A model generated the notes under the pieces. The model did no database searches. It was not told where the DNA came from and was given only the letters and a program-made list of their open reading frames with translations. From Pseudomonadota bacterium (GTDB lineage: Bacteria > Desulfobacterota > Desulfobacteria > Desulfobacterales > C00003060), in assembly GCA_015222985.1 (NCBI GenBank), contig JADFWI010000211.1, forward strand, positions 1 through 7,557: a stretch of DNA of 7,557 bases. Direction: 5' to 3'. Position numbers and translations under genes: made by a program. Numbering within the stretch: the stretch's first letter is position 1; the number at the start of each line of letters is the position of its first letter. Positions 5,252-7,557 of this stretch are shown piece by piece.

Positions 5252-7432
5252 ATGGGTCGGCTAGGGAAAAGAGGTGGCGAAGGGTTCCTGGAGGTTGTTG
5301 GTAAGGATTTCGAGATTTCCAGGGGCGGGCCGCTTCCCCTGGGCACCACCCTCAAACGGGGCGGGATCAACTTTGCAGTATTTTCAAAGCACGCCACCTC
5401 GGTCAGCCTGGTCCTGTTTACCCCAGGCAGCGATGAACCGATCGCCGAGTTTCCCCTCGATCCCCGCTACAACCGGACTGGATACACCTGGCACGCCTTG
5501 GTTCGAGGGCTTGACCCCGGCATCGAGTATGGCTACAGGGTCGACCGCCGGCCTAACGATGAACAACACATCCACAGGTTTGATGCCTCCAAGGTCTTGA
5601 TCGACCCATACGCAAGGGCCCTCTCAGGAGGAGAGGTCTGGGGAGAGATCAGTAAGCCCAAACGCAAGGATTCATCCGATCCTGATGTCAAGACACGTCG
5701 CAGCCTGATAGTGGATGACGACTTTGACTGGGAATTTGATCAGCCACTGAATATTCCTCTTTCCGAAACCATCATTTACGAGCTTCACGTTCGTGGCCTA
5801 ACCTGCCACCAATCCTCTGAGGTGGCCCATCCTGGGACCTTTGCGGGCCTAGTCGAAAAGATCCCTTACTTGAAAGATCTGGGGATCACGGCGGTGGAAC
5901 TGCTGCCGGTAAATGAGTTCGAGGAGACCGAAACAGACAGGACAAATCCAGTGACCGGCGAGCGGCTTCTGAATTTCTGGGGCTACCATTCCATTTCCTT
6001 CTTTGCCCCTAAGGCTTCGTATGCTTCAAACAACAAGAATGGAGAACGGGTTAAAGAGTTCAAGGCCATGGTAAAGGCGATGCATGAAGCCGGCATTGAG
6101 GTCATCCTTGATGTGGTCTTCAATCATACAGCCGAGGGCGATGAGCGGGGCCCCACCATTTCCTACCGCGGCCTGGATAACAGCATCTATTACATGATCG
6201 TTCCTGGGGCCGGGGCCTACTGCAACTATTCTGGGTGTGGAAACACATTGAATTGCAATCACCCAGTAGTCCGCGATATGATTCTAGATTCGTTGCGTTA
6301 CTGGGTAACGGAGATGCACGTAGACGGGTTCAGGTTTGACCTGGCCTCTATCCTGGGCAGGGGCCAGGACGGATCTGTGCTCGCCAACCCTCCGCTGTTG
6401 GAAAGGATCGCCGCCGACCCGGTGCTGGGCAACACCAAACTTATTGCTGAGGCATGGGACGCGGCAGGGCTTTATCAGGTCGGAACCTTTCCCGCCTGGG
6501 GCCGGTGGGCCGAATGGAACGGGAAGTTCAGAGACGATATCAGGAAATTCGTCAAAAGTGACCCCGGAATGGTCTCAGCCCTGGCCAGCCGGATGATGGG
6601 AAGCCCTGACATTTACCAGGGAAGCGGCCGTGCGCCCCAGCACAGCATCAACTTTGTCACCTGCCATGACGGCTTCACCCTGGCCGATCTTGTTTCATAT
6701 AATGACAAACACAATGAGGCCAATGGCGAGGATGGAAGGGATGGGGCTAATGATAACCTGAGTTGGAATTGCGGGTGGGAAGGGCCCACGAGTGGCGCGT
6801 GCAGTATCGCCGACGCGCAGTGTTCCCAGGAAGAGGTGAACTCAATTCGTCGCCGCCAGGTGAAAAATTTCGCCGCCATCCTGCTGCTTTCCAGGGGGGT
6901 CCCAATGATCCTGGCCGGAGATGAGATGGGCAAGACCCAGCTTGGAAACAACAATACCTACTGTCAAGACAATGAAATAAGCTGGCTGGACTGGAACCTT
7001 TCGCATGAGAACTCCGGTTTGCTCCGATTCTTCAAGCTCCTGATAGAATTTCGAAAAAGCCATTCGGCTTTGAGGTACGGAAGCTTCGCCCGCCAGGAAG
7101 GAGGGGATGGTTTTCCCATCACCTGGCACGGAGTAAAGGCCGATCGGCCGGACTGGTCGTGGGAATCGAGGACACTGGCCGTGCAGATTTCAGAAAAAAC
7201 TCCCGGGGCAAACCCGGAACTAACTGATATCTATATTGCGGCCAATGCCCACTGGGAATCACTCAGATTAGAACTCCCGAAGTTGAACGGGGGCAGGACA
7301 TGGCTCCGTGTCATGGACACGATGCAGGAAAGTCCGCGAGACATCTTCGAGGAAGGCAAGGAATCTTGTCTTGATGATCAGGACGTGTATGAGATCGGTC
7401 CCCGTACTGTAGTGGTCTTGATCGGCAAATAG
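5252..7432 (+). CDS. glgX: Glycogen debranching enzyme (GlgX/isoamylase type, GH13)
   Basis: GlgX hydrolyses alpha-1,6 branch bonds of glycogen, typically on the limit dextrin left by phosphorylase, so GlgP can continue. The 726-residue protein is slightly longer than E. coli GlgX (about 657). After a basic 22-residue leader, a CBM48 beta-sandwich (about 27-120) starts at GGPLPLGTTL and contains GINFAVFSKHATSVSLVLF. The GH13 barrel follows with NFWGYHSISFFAP, region I DVVFNHT (D287, H292), nucleophile D363 in VDGFRFDLAS, acid/base E400 in IAEAWD, and transition-state Asp D473 in TCHDGFTLADLVSYNDKHNEANGE, which is typical of this subfamily. A C-terminal beta domain covers roughly 620-726. No signal peptide is evident, so it acts on internal glycogen. 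Its GC content is clearly higher than that of glgP (130/240 against 100/240 in evenly spaced sample lines), so its origin may differ. Isoamylase/TreX naming is an alternative. Confidence 0.95.
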   Translation: MGRLGKRGGEGFLEVVGKDFEISRGGPLPLGTTLKRGGINFAVFSKHATSVSLVLFTPGSDEPIAEFPLDPRYNRTGYTWHALVRGLDPGIEYGYRVDRRPNDEQHIHRFDASKVLIDPYARALSGGEVWGEISKPKRKDSSDPDVKTRRSLIVDDDFDWEFDQPLNIPLSETIIYELHVRGLTCHQSSEVAHPGTFAGLVEKIPYLKDLGITAVELLPVNEFEETETDRTNPVTGERLLNFWGYHSISFFAPKASYASNNKNGERVKEFKAMVKAMHEAGIEVILDVVFNHTAEGDERGPTISYRGLDNSIYYMIVPGAGAYCNYSGCGNTLNCNHPVVRDMILDSLRYWVTEMHVDGFRFDLASILGRGQDGSVLANPPLLERIAADPVLGNTKLIAEAWDAAGLYQVGTFPAWGRWAEWNGKFRDDIRKFVKSDPGMVSALASRMMGSPDIYQGSGRAPQHSINFVTCHDGFTLADLVSYNDKHNEANGEDGRDGANDNLSWNCGWEGPTSGACSIADAQCSQEEVNSIRRRQVKNFAAILLLSRGVPMILAGDEMGKTQLGNNNTYCQDNEISWLDWNLSHENSGLLRFFKLLIEFRKSHSALRYGSFARQEGGDGFPITWHGVKADRPDWSWESRTLAVQISEKTPGANPELTDIYIAANAHWESLRLELPKLNGGRTWLRVMDTMQESPRDIFEEGKESCLDDQDVYEIGPRTVVVLIGK

Positions 7433-7557
7433 ATGAGTGGCCACGTATTTATGGATATCGCCTTCCAGAAAAAGCCTTCATCCCCCAGGTTATTTAGGAC
7501 TCACCCGAACAGTTCGTTACCTATTGAAATTCTTGACAACAATCTGCCTTGTTGATA
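7433..7557. other. Downstream flank without a convincing gene; possible promoter at the edge
   Basis: No intrinsic terminator follows glgX: I see no stable stem followed by a T run. A perfect -35 box TTGACA lies at 7533-7538. A 17-base spacer would place the -10 box at 7556, where the window ends with TA. The inverted repeat CAACAA (7537-7542) / TTGTTG (7549-7554) overlaps it and could be an operator. The -10 cannot be seen, so this is only a candidate promoter for a gene to the right. Confidence 0.3.

Noticed and set aside
7433..7532. Intrinsic terminator after glgX
   Set aside because: Only the short palindrome GTGGCCAC (7437-7444) was found, with no T run. Termination may be Rho-dependent or lie further right.
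7433..7555. 40-codon open frame starting directly after the glgX stop
   Set aside because: It has no ribosome binding site, and its composition does not resemble a protein family I know.
1..7557. CRISPR arrays, tRNA or rRNA genes, insertion sequences
   Set aside because: No regularly spaced long repeats, cloverleaf-like segments, transposase motifs or terminal inverted repeats were seen.

Overview
The window carries six protein genes built around glycogen use, and one tight group of regulatory genes. Base composition is intermediate. The sigma-54-type promoter, the response-regulator/SpoIIE phosphatase and the short repeats between genes suggest a Gram-negative environmental bacterium. Desulfobacterota (former deltaproteobacteria) is my best guess, but it is an inference and no marker gene here proves it.

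Layout. Positions 1-332 (minus strand) hold the first 110 codons of an alpha-D-glucose phosphate-specific phosphoglucomutase (pgm), which runs off the left edge. Positions 333-507 are a divergent control region with an exact -24/-12 (sigma-54) promoter pointing right. Then come five genes on the plus strand: a response regulator fused to a SpoIIE/RsbU-type PP2C phosphatase (508-1794), an RsbW-type HATPase anti-sigma/serine kinase (1802-2263), an RsbV-type STAS anti-sigma antagonist (2286-2624), glycogen phosphorylase glgP (2742-5201) and glycogen debranching enzyme glgX (5252-7432). The last 125 bases hold no convincing gene. They end in a TTGACA box and a short inverted repeat cut by the window edge.

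How the genes fit together. GlgX removes branches and GlgP releases glucose-1-phosphate by phosphorolysis. The divergent Pgm converts this to glucose-6-phosphate, so the window holds a complete route from glycogen into central metabolism. Directly upstream, and on the same strand, lie the three parts of a partner-switching module: phosphatase, kinase and antagonist. The phosphatase has its own receiver domain, so a histidine kinase outside the window probably feeds into it. No sigma factor gene is present. The arrangement suggests a signalling circuit tied to glycogen breakdown and recalls the icfG-type cluster of cyanobacteria.

Points that deserve a second look: the exact sigma-54 promoter; the pairing of partner switching with glycogen catabolism; the near-identical first eight residues of the unrelated kinase and antagonist; an A8 run at the end of the kinase gene that could give a kinase-antagonist fusion by slippage; short tandem repeats in both spacers around glgP; and a clear GC step between glgP and glgX.
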